A DNA stretch of 64,000 nucleotides from Thermoanaerobaculia bacterium (lineage in GTDB: Bacteria > Acidobacteriota > Thermoanaerobaculia > Multivoradales > Multivoraceae). Below, piece after piece: positions 45,518 to 56,048 of this stretch. The stretch covers positions 186,001 to 250,000 of the forward strand of contig JAJDUI010000010.1 of NCBI GenBank assembly GCA_022826745.1, read 5' to 3'. Under the pieces are notes generated by a model. That model did not search any database. It was not told the origin of the DNA and worked only from the letters and a program-made list of their open reading frames with translations. The position numbers and the translations under genes are program-made. Within the stretch, counting starts at the first letter, position 1. Each line of letters starts with the position of its first letter.

Positions 45518-47464
45518 TCAGCGGGCCGGAAGATCGAGGACAATCGCCTCGAGTAGTCGCGGAACGTAGTTCCTGAAGCGGCGGTCAAGGCCATCAAGTC
45601 CGTCCGGAAGTGCGGCGAGACGATCTCGCCAGCCCTCGGCCTGCGACCCCGTTCCGCCAAGCACCTCCGGATCGAGATAGTCCAACGCGTTGAGCGCCAG
45701 CAGGGCATCGAAGAAGTGGTTCTCCGCAACCGAGGCTGAGGTCAGGAGTAGCTCCACCGCAGGAGCAAGGTCCGACTCCTCCCCGAACCGGCCCAGGGCC
45801 TCAGCGGCGAAGATACGTACCGGTGGAGACGGATCGCCGAGCGCCGCCCGCAGCTCGGCCCTGGCTGACCGCACCGCCTCCTCACCTCGAGTCCGCAGGC
45901 CGATAGCGGCCCAGGCACGGACCGCGGAGTCCGGGTCGCCGAGCATGCGGGTCAGACGTTGGTGTGCCGAGCCGCCCCACTCCGACCGGTCCGAGGCCAG
46001 CTCCGCCGCCGCCAGCGCTCGCTCGACCTGGTAGCCGCCCTGGCCGTAGGCCAGAGGAGTCGCGTCCATTGCCGCCGCTCGGCGGTGCATTTCTCCTTCC
46101 GGAAGGAAGCTGAGGTCACGGATTGTCAGAAGCTGCCGGCGTAGGGCGGCGGCCAGCCGTTCCCGGTCGGCCGCGTGCGCGGACGAGGAGGCCAGGTTGT
46201 TCACCAAGTCCGGGTCGTTCTCCAGGTCGTAGAGTTCCTCGCTCGGTTTCTCCCGCCAGAACCTGGCCTGCGCCTCGTTCAGCTTCCCTTCCTGGAACAG
46301 CCGCAGCCACACCTGGGTGGTCGGCGTTTCCATCTGGTAGGAGAGTCGTTGACCGTAGGGCCGGTCGACCAGGAAGTTCCGGGCGTAGACGTATCGCTTG
46401 TCGCGGACGCTCCGGACCAGGTCGTAGCGCTCGTCCATGCGGTCGGAGAAGCCGAAGATGACCTCGTTCGGCTCCGCCTCGTGCGCGCCCAGGAAGGCCC
46501 GGCCCTGGAAGTGCGCGGGCGGCTCGATGCCGGCCAGGCTGAGCATCGTCGGCGCGAAGTCGATGAAGCCGACCAGGCGGTCGGTGTCGCCGCCCGGTAC
46601 GTACTCCGCCGGCGCCAGGTGCCGGTACTTCTCGGGAATCGAGACGATGAGCGGCACGTGCAGGCCTGTCTGGAGCGCGGCGCGCTTGCCCCGCGGCAAA
46701 CCGGGTCCGTGGTCGCCCCAGTAGAAGACGATCGTGTCGTCGGCCAGTCCCGCCGCCTCGAGTTCCGCCAGGCGTTCGCCGACGAGCGCGTCCATCTCTG
46801 TCAGCTTGTCGTAGTACTGGGCCCAATCCTGCCGGACCTCGGGCGTGTCCGGGTGATAGGCCGGTACGCGGACACGGGCCGGGTCGTGGACCTGTGTGTG
46901 CGGCCGGCGCCGGATCTGGCTCTCGTGGGTCACGGTGAAGTTGAAGACGGCGAAGAACGGCGCGCCGTCCGGGCGGTTCCGCCAGTGCGCCTCGCGCGAC
47001 GATTCGTGCCAGACCGCTCCCTGGCCGCCGGGCTTCTCGAGGTTGTAGTCCTCCTTCGAGTTGTTCGTCACGTAGTAGCCCGCCTCGCGCAAAACCTGCG
47101 GGAAGAAGCGGAAGCCGTCCGGCAGCCTGGAACGGCTGCGCATGTGCTGGGCGCCGGTCGACGCCGGGTAGAGGCCGCTGATGATCGTCGTACGGGCCGG
47201 CGCGCAGACCGGGACGGTCGACCAGGCGTTGCGGTAGATCAGGCCGCGAGCGGCGAGGGCGTCCAGGTTCGGCGTGGTGGCGTAGTCGTCGCCGTAGGCG
47301 CCGAGGTGCGGGCCGTTGTCCTCGCTGGAGACCCAGAGGATGTTGGGAGGCGGAAGGTCCGCCTGGGGTTGCGCTGCGATTGGCGCCAGAGCAACGAGGA
47401 GTAAGCCCCCGACCAGACCGGCGCCTTGCACCGGATGCCGGCCAGACAGCCGGCGCACCGACAC
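45518..47464 (-). CDS. Exported sulfatase with C-terminal HEAT-like repeats
   Basis: A 648-aa protein with a signal peptide (GLVGGLLLVALAPIAAQ). The sulfatase domain (about 38-440) has NILWVSSEDN, the formylglycine-forming VCAPARTTI (Cys87 in C-x-P-x-R), and FYWGDHGPGLPRGKR. The cysteine form implies maturation by FGE or anSME. The C-terminal part (about 490-600) contains HEAT-like repeats: MLGDPDSAVRAWAAIGLRTR, ALGDPSPPVRIFAAEALGRF. This is an unusual addition for a sulfatase. GTG 47464 is preferred over TTG 47497 because it leaves a normal signal peptide. Substrates are probably sulfated polysaccharides, outside the cytoplasm. Confidence 0.87.
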   Translation of the reverse strand: MSVRRLSGRHPVQGAGLVGGLLLVALAPIAAQPQADLPPPNILWVSSEDNGPHLGAYGDDYATTPNLDALAARGLIYRNAWSTVPVCAPARTTIISGLYPASTGAQHMRSRSRLPDGFRFFPQVLREAGYYVTNNSKEDYNLEKPGGQGAVWHESSREAHWRNRPDGAPFFAVFNFTVTHESQIRRRPHTQVHDPARVRVPAYHPDTPEVRQDWAQYYDKLTEMDALVGERLAELEAAGLADDTIVFYWGDHGPGLPRGKRAALQTGLHVPLIVSIPEKYRHLAPAEYVPGGDTDRLVGFIDFAPTMLSLAGIEPPAHFQGRAFLGAHEAEPNEVIFGFSDRMDERYDLVRSVRDKRYVYARNFLVDRPYGQRLSYQMETPTTQVWLRLFQEGKLNEAQARFWREKPSEELYDLENDPDLVNNLASSSAHAADRERLAAALRRQLLTIRDLSFLPEGEMHRRAAAMDATPLAYGQGGYQVERALAAAELASDRSEWGGSAHQRLTRMLGDPDSAVRAWAAIGLRTRGEEAVRSARAELRAALGDPSPPVRIFAAEALGRFGEESDLAPAVELLLTSASVAENHFFDALLALNALDYLDPEVLGGTGSQAEGWRDRLAALPDGLDGLDRRFRNYVPRLLEAIVLDLPAR

Positions 47465-47498
47465 CCGAACATCGTCGCAACTCGAGCCGGGTACCAAG

Positions 47499-48713
47499 CT
47501 AGACCACCCGCTCGGCCCGGAACGCGGCGATCTGGTCGCTGCTGTAGCCGAGGTCTCCCAGGATCTCGTCGGTGTGCTCGCCCAGGGTCGGCGCGCGGCG
47601 ACGGATCGTGGCGGGGGTTTCCGTCAGGCGTACGGAAGGCTGCGCCACCGGCGCCGGCCGCGGCATGTCCGGATAGTCGAGCTCGGCGAAGGAACCGACC
47701 TCCGCGATGTGCGGGTCGTCCAGCGTCTGCTGCATCGAGTACACGGGCCCCGAGGGGATCATCGCCGCGTTCAGCGTGTCGACGGCTTCCTCGGTCGAGC
47801 GGGACGCGCACCAGGCCGCCATCCGATCACCGATCACCTCGCCGTGATCGCCGCGCGAGAGATCGTCGGCGAAGCGTGGATCGTTCAGCCAGTCCACGTC
47901 TTCGCCTTCTGTTCCCGTCCCGTTGTCCTCGGACATCAGGTCGACCCAGCGCCTGAACAGCGGCTCGCCGATCACCGAGCACAGCAACCAACCGTCGGCG
48001 GTACGGAAGATGTCGCCCGGCCCGGAAGTCTGCGAGCGGTTCCCGGTCGGCTGGCGGTCCCGCTCGATCACCGCCTGCTCGATCAGGTTCGCGTTGCCCA
48101 TCATCAGGGCGGTCTTGAGCAACGCGCCTTCGACCATCTGCCCCTTGCCGGTCTGCTGGCGCGCCATCAGGGCGGCCAGCGTGCCGTAGGCGCAGGAGAG
48201 CGCCGTGCCGAAGTCGACGAAGGGCGCGGCCGCGCGCCGCGGCCTGTCCGTGTCGCCGGTCATCCAGGCGATGCCGGACATGACCTGGCCGATGCCGTCG
48301 AAGCCGACGCGGTCGCTGTACCGGCCGCCGCGGCCGTAGGCCGACACCGTGGTCAGGATGATGTCCTCCTTCACCTGGCGCAGGCTGTCGAGGTCGAGGC
48401 CCATCGCCGCCAGAGTCTTCGGCGGCAGGTTCGCCACGACGACGTCGGCGGTCGCCACCAGGCGCTTCACGATCTCGCGGCCGGCCGGTTTCATCGGGTT
48501 CAGCGTCAGCGAGCGCTTGTTCCGGTTCATCTGCAGGAACATGCCACCCTCCCCGCTCGGCGCCACCGGGGCGATGAACCGGTCCTCGCTGCCGCGGACC
48601 TTCTCGACCCGGATCACCTCGGCGCCGAGATCGCCGAGCAGGGCGGCGCAGAACGGTCCGGCGATGTAGCGGCCGAAGTCAAGGACGCGAACGCCGGCGA
48701 GCACCTGGTGCAT
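47499..48713 (-). CDS. CaiB/BaiF family CoA-transferase
   Basis: A 404-aa family III CoA-transferase. LAGVRVLDFGRYIAGPFCAA and LGDLGAEVIRVEKVRGSEDR form the N-terminal pattern, and YSDRVGFDGIGQVMSGIA carries the catalytic aspartate region (GFDGIGQ). It moves CoA between carboxylic acids without acetate as intermediate; the acid here is unknown. Start ATG 48713 with GGAG upstream. It is divergent from the LLM gene 48839 and adjacent to the sulfatase. It differs from the racemase at 42864, which has the H/D/E triad in place of the transferase residues. Confidence 0.9.
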   Translation of the reverse strand: MHQVLAGVRVLDFGRYIAGPFCAALLGDLGAEVIRVEKVRGSEDRFIAPVAPSGEGGMFLQMNRNKRSLTLNPMKPAGREIVKRLVATADVVVANLPPKTLAAMGLDLDSLRQVKEDIILTTVSAYGRGGRYSDRVGFDGIGQVMSGIAWMTGDTDRPRRAAAPFVDFGTALSCAYGTLAALMARQQTGKGQMVEGALLKTALMMGNANLIEQAVIERDRQPTGNRSQTSGPGDIFRTADGWLLCSVIGEPLFRRWVDLMSEDNGTGTEGEDVDWLNDPRFADDLSRGDHGEVIGDRMAAWCASRSTEEAVDTLNAAMIPSGPVYSMQQTLDDPHIAEVGSFAELDYPDMPRPAPVAQPSVRLTETPATIRRRAPTLGEHTDEILGDLGYSSDQIAAFRAERVV

Positions 48714-48787
48714 GGGAACTCCGTAGGGTGGAAACGCGGTCTTCTCGGGCGAGAGCGCCGGGATCGTAGCAAGCCCCTCCGCTCCTC

Positions 48788-48793
48788 TATACT
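48788..48793 (+). promoter_or_regulatory. Candidate -10 element (TATACT) for the LLM/acyl-CoA synthetase genes
   Basis: TATACT lies 45 bases before ATG 48839, whose Shine-Dalgarno is AGGAG. This matches the spacing and hexamer seen upstream of the racemase gene, so both catabolic transcripts may be driven by similar promoters. Confidence 0.4.
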
Positions 48794-48838
48794 CGCGCGC
48801 CACCCTCGGAAACAGGCGCACCAGGCCAGGAGAACGAC

Positions 48839-49846
48839 ATGAAGGTTGACGGCGGACTGCCCACCGATCTGCACGAGGTTCCGACCCGCATTCGGGAACT
48901 GGAAGATGCCGGCTTCGCGGCCGCGATGACCGCCGAAACGGCGCACGATCCGTTCTTCCCCCTGCTCCTCGCCGCGGAACACAGCGAGCGGATCGAGCTG
49001 ATGACCTCGATCACGGTCGCCTTCGCGCGCAGCCCGATGACGCTGGCAAACGTCGGCCACGACCTGAACGCCTACTCGAAAGGTCGCTTCATCCTCGGCC
49101 TGGGCTCCCAGATCCGGCCGCACATCACGAAACGCTTCAGCATGCCGTGGTCCCACCCGGCAAGGAGAATGCGGGAGTTCATCCTGGCGATGCGCGCGAT
49201 CTGGTCGAACTGGTACGAAGGCGAGCGGCTGCGCTTCCAGGGCGAGTTCTACTCCCACACCCTGATGACGCCGATGTTCACGCCGACCGACACGGAACAC
49301 GGACCGCCGAAGGTCTTCCTGGCCGCTGTCGGGCCGCTGATGACCGAGGTCGCCGGCGAGGTCGCGGACGGCCTGATCGTCCACCCGTTCACCACGCAGT
49401 CCTACATGCGCGAGACCACCCTGCCGGCCATCGAGCGCGGTCTCGCAACCGCCGGCCGCGACCGCTCCACGTTCGAGATCGCGTACCCCGGCTTCATCGT
49501 CTCCGGCCAGGACGAGAAGACCTTCGAGGCCACGAAGCAGGCGGTCAAGAAGCAGATCTCCTTCTACGGCTCGACACCCGCGTACCGGCCGGTGCTCGAG
49601 TCGGAGGGCTGGGGCGACCTGCAGCTCGAACTGAACCGGATGTCCAAGCAGGGCCAGTGGGACGAGATGGGCCTTCTCATCACCGACGAGATGCTCGACG
49701 CCTTCGCCGTGGTCGGCGAGCCGGGCGACCTGGCCCGGGGCGTCCTCGACCGCTACGGTGAGGTCGTCGACCGCATGAGCCCCAACCTCCGTTTTCTCGA
49801 CGAGGCGACGCAGCGCGACGTGATCGCCTCCCTGTCCGCCAACTGA
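48839..49846 (+). CDS. F420-type LLM class oxidoreductase (TIGR03617-like)
   Basis: A 335-aa luciferase-like protein. TDLHEVPTRIRELEDAGFAA, ITVAFARSPMTLANVGHDLN, GRFILGLGSQIRPHITKRF and MPWSHPARRMREFILAMRAI match the actinobacterial-type F420-dependent family TIGR03617. PPKVFLAAVGPLMTEVAGEV is the second half of the barrel. The cofactor F420 is expected from the family, not seen. Start ATG 48839 with AGGAG. The acyl-CoA synthetase gene begins 16 bases after it, so they are very probably one operon. Confidence 0.88.
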   Translation: MKVDGGLPTDLHEVPTRIRELEDAGFAAAMTAETAHDPFFPLLLAAEHSERIELMTSITVAFARSPMTLANVGHDLNAYSKGRFILGLGSQIRPHITKRFSMPWSHPARRMREFILAMRAIWSNWYEGERLRFQGEFYSHTLMTPMFTPTDTEHGPPKVFLAAVGPLMTEVAGEVADGLIVHPFTTQSYMRETTLPAIERGLATAGRDRSTFEIAYPGFIVSGQDEKTFEATKQAVKKQISFYGSTPAYRPVLESEGWGDLQLELNRMSKQGQWDEMGLLITDEMLDAFAVVGEPGDLARGVLDRYGEVVDRMSPNLRFLDEATQRDVIASLSAN

Positions 49847-49862
49847 AGGAGTTCCCCCGAAG

Positions 49863-51452
49863 ATGAAGGAACTGATCTTCCACCGGCTCTTCGTACCCGC
49901 CATGAACTACCTGGCGGACAAGGAATCCATCGTCGACGGCGCCTACAGCGCCACCTTCGGCGAGCACGCCGACCGCACGTTGCGCCTGTGCTCGGCCCTG
50001 AGCGGGGAACTGGGAGTCGGCCGCAGCGACCGCTTCGCCGTGATGGCACTCACGTCCCACGAGTACGTCGAGCTGTACCACGCCGCCTACCTCGGCGCCG
50101 GTGTGATCAACCCGCTGAACCTGCGCCTGGCCGGCAAGGAACTCGACTACATCGTGCGCGACTCCGGCACCGAGGTCGCCTTCGTCGACAAGACGTTCGC
50201 GCCGCTGTTCGCCCAGGCGATGGAGCTCGCCGGCGACGATTGCACGATCCGGCGCACGGTACTGATCGGCGGCCCCGACGACAACACGAACGCCCCCTAC
50301 GATGTCCGCTACGAGGACCTGATCGCCGGCAGCGACCCGGTGCTCCCGGGCGAGCCGGAGGAGACGGACCCGGTCGTCCTGATGTACACCGGCGGCACCA
50401 CCGGGCTGCCGAAGGGCGTTCTCTGCAACCAGCGCGCCGAGATCCTGAACACCTACCACGGGGTCATGCGCTTCCCGCAGCTCTCCGACGGCGTGGCGCT
50501 GCTGCAGACGCCGATCTTCCACGCCGCCTCCATGGTCGGCGTCATCGCGACCCAGACCTTCGGCGGCAAGTTCGTCCTCATGCCGATGTTCGACCCGGGT
50601 GCGGCCATCGCGCTGATCGAGAAGTACCAGGTGACGACGACCACCATGGTGCCGACCATGATCCACATGATGATGAGCCACCCGGACTTCGCGCCGGAGA
50701 AGCTCGCCTCGCTGCGCAACCTGGGCTACGGCGCCTCGCCGATGCCGGCTGCCCTGCTCGACCGCCTGCTCACCCTGTTCCCGGAGATGGAGATCGGCCA
50801 GGGCTACGGCATGACGGAGAGTTCCTCGCTGCTCACCGTGCTGGACGCCGAGGACCACAAGATCGGCGGCGACCGCCTGCGCTCCGTCGGGCGTGCGGTG
50901 CCCGGCGTCGTGCTGTCGATCCAGGACGAGGACGGCAACATCCTGCCCTCGGGCGAGGTCGGCGAGGTCTGCGCCAAGGGCGGCAACTACATGACCGAGT
51001 ACTGGAACAAGCCGGAAGCGACCGAAGAGGCGTTCCAGGGCGGCTGGTACCACACCGGCGACGCCGGATATCTCGACGAGGAGGGCTACCTCTTCCTGGT
51101 CGACCGGGTCAAGGACATGATCGTCTCTGGCGGCGAGAACGTCTACTCCGCCGAAGTCGAGAGCGCGATCTCCACTCACCCGGTGGTCGGCCAGGTGGCC
51201 GTGATCGGCATTCCCCACGAGGTCTGGGGCGAGCAGGTCCACGCGATCGTCGTGCCGAAGGAGGGCGCCGACGTCGACGAGGGCACGGAAGCCTCGATCA
51301 TCAGCCACGCCCGCGAGTCGATCGCCGGCTACAAGGTCCCCAAGTCCGTCGAGTTCCGGGCCGAGCCGCTACCGCTCTCCGGCGCGATGAAGGTGCTGAA
51401 GCGCGAACTGCGCGCCCCCTACTGGGAAGGCAAGGAGCGCGGCATCAACTGA
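49863..51452 (+). CDS. Acyl-CoA synthetase (AMP-forming)
   Basis: A 529-aa class I adenylate-forming enzyme that activates carboxylic acids to acyl-CoA. LMYTGGTTGLPKG (about 173-185) is the P-loop-like AMP motif, GQGYGMTESS is the acyl-binding motif, and YHTGDAGYLDEEGYLFLVDR with RVKDMIVSGGENVYS forms the hinge and C-domain. The C-terminal catalytic lysine lies in PLPLSGAMKVLKREL (about K510). Start ATG 49863 has AAGGAG upstream. The substrate is not identifiable; the neighbouring LLM oxidoreductase, racemase and CoA-transferase suggest activation of a branched or cyclic acid. It converges with the POT transporter, 3 bases apart. Confidence 0.92.
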   Translation: MKELIFHRLFVPAMNYLADKESIVDGAYSATFGEHADRTLRLCSALSGELGVGRSDRFAVMALTSHEYVELYHAAYLGAGVINPLNLRLAGKELDYIVRDSGTEVAFVDKTFAPLFAQAMELAGDDCTIRRTVLIGGPDDNTNAPYDVRYEDLIAGSDPVLPGEPEETDPVVLMYTGGTTGLPKGVLCNQRAEILNTYHGVMRFPQLSDGVALLQTPIFHAASMVGVIATQTFGGKFVLMPMFDPGAAIALIEKYQVTTTTMVPTMIHMMMSHPDFAPEKLASLRNLGYGASPMPAALLDRLLTLFPEMEIGQGYGMTESSSLLTVLDAEDHKIGGDRLRSVGRAVPGVVLSIQDEDGNILPSGEVGEVCAKGGNYMTEYWNKPEATEEAFQGGWYHTGDAGYLDEEGYLFLVDRVKDMIVSGGENVYSAEVESAISTHPVVGQVAVIGIPHEVWGEQVHAIVVPKEGADVDEGTEASIISHARESIAGYKVPKSVEFRAEPLPLSGAMKVLKRELRAPYWEGKERGIN

Positions 51453-51455
51453 CGC

Positions 51456-52934
<1,479 letters not shown>

Positions 52935-52947
52935 GAGCGGGATTGTG

Positions 52948-54978
52948 TCACTTCGGATCCGCCTTCCCCGCCGCCGCCACGATCCGCAGGAGGGCGCTGC
53001 CGTAGCGCTTCACCGTCGTCGGGCCGATGCCGGGCACCCTGAGCAGTTGGTCACGATCGCCCGGCCTCGCCGCCGCGACGGCGACGATCGTCCGGTTGTG
53101 CAGCACCGTGTACGCCGGCAGCCGTTTCTCGCGCGCGACCTTCCCCCGCCACTCGCGCAGCTCCTCCACCAAGGCCGGGTCCGCGTCGGCCTCGGAGATC
53201 TCGATCGGCGCCGGCCCAGACCGGCGCCGGCGGCCCGCCCGCGGCTCGTCGGGCGGATCGTCGGGCAGCAGGACCTGCTCCGCCAGGTCCACGCCCCGGC
53301 GGCGCCCGCTCGGGGTCAGGCCGGCGCGCTGGTAGTGGATCGTCTCGCCCGCCTTCTGGAAGGAGGCGTCCTCCACGAAGGCTACGCCCGCCTGGCCCAG
53401 CGCGCCGAGCAGATCCTCGAACGCTCCCCGATCGTAGGAACCGTGAATCGCGTGGAACTCCCTGAACAGCCTGCCCGTGCTCAGGCCGTCGCGTCGCCGG
53501 AGCATGGACACGACGGTCTGCATCGCCTGGACCTCCTCGACCAGGGGCGTCCGGAAGCGCCGCACGAGACACGCTTCGGGCGAGCAGACGTCGCAGAGGC
53601 CGCAGCGCTCGCCGCTGTCCGCGCGGTCGCCGAAGTGCCGCACCAGGCGGAGCATCCGGCAGCCCCGGTGGTCGGCGAAGCGGGTCATCTCGTCGATCTG
53701 ATCCAGCCGGAGCTGCCGCTGGACGCGGTACGAACGGATCCACGAGTCATCCCCCCGGCGCACGCGGTAGCCGCCGCCGACCACGGCGCCGCCGTGAATG
53801 CGCAGCTGATCGAGCGCCGCCTCGAACGTCTCTTCCGCGAGTCCGAGCCGGCGCCGCAGATCGGTCTGCTCCCGAGGCTCGTCGCCGAGCGCCCCGAAGA
53901 GGCCCGAGACGACCTCGACTTCGGGGTAGGAGAGCTTGTGCAGGAACTCCTGGGTCCGGCGATCCGCCCAGGAGTACAGCAGCAGCGCTCGCGCGGATTC
54001 GCCGTCGCGGCCGGCACGGCCAATCTCCTGGTAGTAGCCCTCGACGGTCGCCGGCAGCGCGGTGTGGATGACCGTCCGGATGTCCGCCTTGTCAATCCCC
54101 ATGCCGAATGCCGTCGTCGCGACGACCACGTCGATCTCGCCGCCGAGGAACCCGCCCTGCACCTCGTCCCGCTGGGCCGTCTGCAGCCCGGCGTGATAGG
54201 CGGCGGTCGGGAAGTCCTCGTCGAGGCGCGCCGCGAGGGCCTCGGTCTCCTTGCGCGTCGGCGCGTAGACGAGCGCCGGCCGCCGGCCCTCCTTCCCCAG
54301 CACCTCCCTGACGACCGCGGCGCGTGCCCCGGGCCGCTTCTGGACCACCTCAACCGCCAGATTCTCGCGCCGGAAGCCGTAGATGTAGCGCTGGTCGCCC
54401 TCGAGGTCGAGTTGAGCGGCGATGTCGTCCTGGATGCGCGGCGTGGCGGTCGCGGTCAGGGCGAGCACCGGCGCCGGACGCAGGCGCGGCAGGCGCCGCC
54501 CCAGAAGCCGGTAGTCGGGCCTGAAGTCGTGACCCCACTGCGAGATGCAGTGCGCTTCGTCGACCGCGATCAGGGCCGGCCGGCAACGCTCGAGGAACTC
54601 GATGAAGCCGGGTACGCCGAGGCGCTCGGGAGCGATGAACAGGAAGTCGACCTCACCGTCGCGGTAGAGCCTGCAGGCCTGCCGGGATTCGCTCCGGGGG
54701 CGGCCCGAGTGGATCCGTTCGGCGCGAAGGCCCAGCTCGCGGAGCTTCGCCGTCTGGTCCTCCATCAGGGCGATGAGCGGCGAGAAGACGAGGGTCGGGC
54801 CGCCGCGCATCAGGCCCGGAAGCTGGTAACAGAGCGACTTGCCGGCGCCGGTCGGCATGACCACCAGGCCGTCGGCGCCCTCCGCCGTGCGGCGGCACAC
54901 TTCCTCCTGGTGGGGCCGGAAGGCGGAGTGTCCGAATGCGCTCCGCAGGCGCTGCTTCAGATCGAGAGCCGTTGCCAC
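52948..54978 (-). CDS. recQ: RecQ-family ATP-dependent DNA helicase
   Basis: A 676-aa 3'-5' helicase for recombination and repair. Motif I VVMPTGAGKSLCYQLPGL (39-56), motif II DEAHCISQWGHDFRPDYR, motif VI YYQEIGRAGRDGE. The RecQ zinc site is CRMLRLVRHFG...CGLCDVC, followed by a winged-helix region and a C-terminal HRDC domain (VLHNRTIVAVAAARPGDRDQ, VPGIGPTTVKRYG). The Ala/Pro/Arg-rich segment before the HRDC domain (EPRAGRRRRSGPAP) is a disordered linker. Start GTG 54978. The full set of RecQ, zinc, winged-helix and HRDC parts is present. Confidence 0.95.
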   Translation of the reverse strand: MATALDLKQRLRSAFGHSAFRPHQEEVCRRTAEGADGLVVMPTGAGKSLCYQLPGLMRGGPTLVFSPLIALMEDQTAKLRELGLRAERIHSGRPRSESRQACRLYRDGEVDFLFIAPERLGVPGFIEFLERCRPALIAVDEAHCISQWGHDFRPDYRLLGRRLPRLRPAPVLALTATATPRIQDDIAAQLDLEGDQRYIYGFRRENLAVEVVQKRPGARAAVVREVLGKEGRRPALVYAPTRKETEALAARLDEDFPTAAYHAGLQTAQRDEVQGGFLGGEIDVVVATTAFGMGIDKADIRTVIHTALPATVEGYYQEIGRAGRDGESARALLLYSWADRRTQEFLHKLSYPEVEVVSGLFGALGDEPREQTDLRRRLGLAEETFEAALDQLRIHGGAVVGGGYRVRRGDDSWIRSYRVQRQLRLDQIDEMTRFADHRGCRMLRLVRHFGDRADSGERCGLCDVCSPEACLVRRFRTPLVEEVQAMQTVVSMLRRRDGLSTGRLFREFHAIHGSYDRGAFEDLLGALGQAGVAFVEDASFQKAGETIHYQRAGLTPSGRRRGVDLAEQVLLPDDPPDEPRAGRRRRSGPAPIEISEADADPALVEELREWRGKVAREKRLPAYTVLHNRTIVAVAAARPGDRDQLLRVPGIGPTTVKRYGSALLRIVAAAGKADPK

Positions 54979-55048
54979 GAGGTCCGTAATCCTCCTAGGA
55001 TCAGCCTCCTTCGTCTGACAACGACTCCCCTCCAGGAGGCTTCTGCCA

Positions 55049-56047
55049 ATGGCCCGACCCTACCGAATCTTCGGCGGAGATCTCTCGCCCTACTCCATCA
55101 AGGTGCGCTCCTACTTCCGCTACAAGCAAATCCCCCACGAGTGGATCCACCGGAGCCCCGCCAACCAGGACGAATTCCGGCGCTACGCAAGGCTGCCCCT
55201 CGTGCCCCTCGTCGTCACGCCGGACGACCGCGGCATGCAGGACTCGACGCCGATCATCGAGGCGATGGAGGCGGAGTACCCGGAGCCCTCGATCCACCCG
55301 CCCGACCCGACGGCGGCCTTCGTTTCCGTGCTGCTCGAGGAGTTCGGCGACGAGTGGGGCAACAAGTGGATGTTCCACTACCGCTGGGCCCGGCCCGCGG
55401 ACCAGGAGTCCGGCGCGCGGCGCATCGCCCAGGGCATGAACCCCGCCGCCGACGAGGAGACGCTCCAGGCGATGACCGCCCAGGTGCGGGAGCGGATGGT
55501 GCCGCGGGTCTGGTTCGTCGGTTCGAACGAGCAGACCGCGCCCCAGATCGAGCAGTCGTTCCTCGACGCCGTCGACCTGATCGAGACTCACCTCGACGGC
55601 CGCGACTATCTGTTCGGCGACCGGCCCGCGTTCGGCGACTTCGGCATCGGATTCCAGATGCACCAGGCCTGGACCGATCCGACCCCCAACTCGCTGCTCG
55701 AGGAGCGGGCGCCCCGCACCGTCGCCTGGGTGAAGCGCCTGGTCGATCCGACCGCGAGCGGCGAGTTCGAGGACTGGGCGTCCCTGGCGCCGACCCTGAC
55801 GCCCCTGCTCGAGCAGCAGGTGGGCGCGATCTTCCTGCCCTGGAGCGTCGCCAACGCCGGAGCGATCGCCGGCGGCCAGGAGGAGTTCTCGGTCGGCCTC
55901 GGCAGCGGCGAGTGGACCCAGAAGCCGCAGAAGTACCACGCCAGGTCGCTGGCGGCACTCCGCGGCAAGTACGGCGAGCTCTCCGAGCGCGGCGAGATCG
56001 ACGCGGTGCTGGAATCGACCGGCTGTCTGCGGTGGCTGGCCGCCTGA
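55049..56047 (+). CDS. Glutathione S-transferase-like protein
   Basis: A 332-aa protein. The N-terminal thioredoxin-fold part (YRIFGGDLSPYSIKVRSYFR, VVTPDDRGMQDSTPIIEAME) resembles GST_N_3, with SPYS where GSTs have the active-site Ser/Cys. The helical C-terminal part (LDAVDLIETHLDGRDYLFGD, RPAFGDFGIGFQMHQA) is GST_C-like. It is longer than standard GSTs (about 220 aa), with an added C-terminal region to 332. Substrate and glutathione use are not proven. Start ATG 55049 has AGGAGG; TAGGAT at 54996-55001 may be its -10. It converges with the enoyl-CoA hydratase gene, one base apart. Confidence 0.82.
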   Translation: MARPYRIFGGDLSPYSIKVRSYFRYKQIPHEWIHRSPANQDEFRRYARLPLVPLVVTPDDRGMQDSTPIIEAMEAEYPEPSIHPPDPTAAFVSVLLEEFGDEWGNKWMFHYRWARPADQESGARRIAQGMNPAADEETLQAMTAQVRERMVPRVWFVGSNEQTAPQIEQSFLDAVDLIETHLDGRDYLFGDRPAFGDFGIGFQMHQAWTDPTPNSLLEERAPRTVAWVKRLVDPTASGEFEDWASLAPTLTPLLEQQVGAIFLPWSVANAGAIAGGQEEFSVGLGSGEWTQKPQKYHARSLAALRGKYGELSERGEIDAVLESTGCLRWLAA

Positions 56048-56048
56048 C

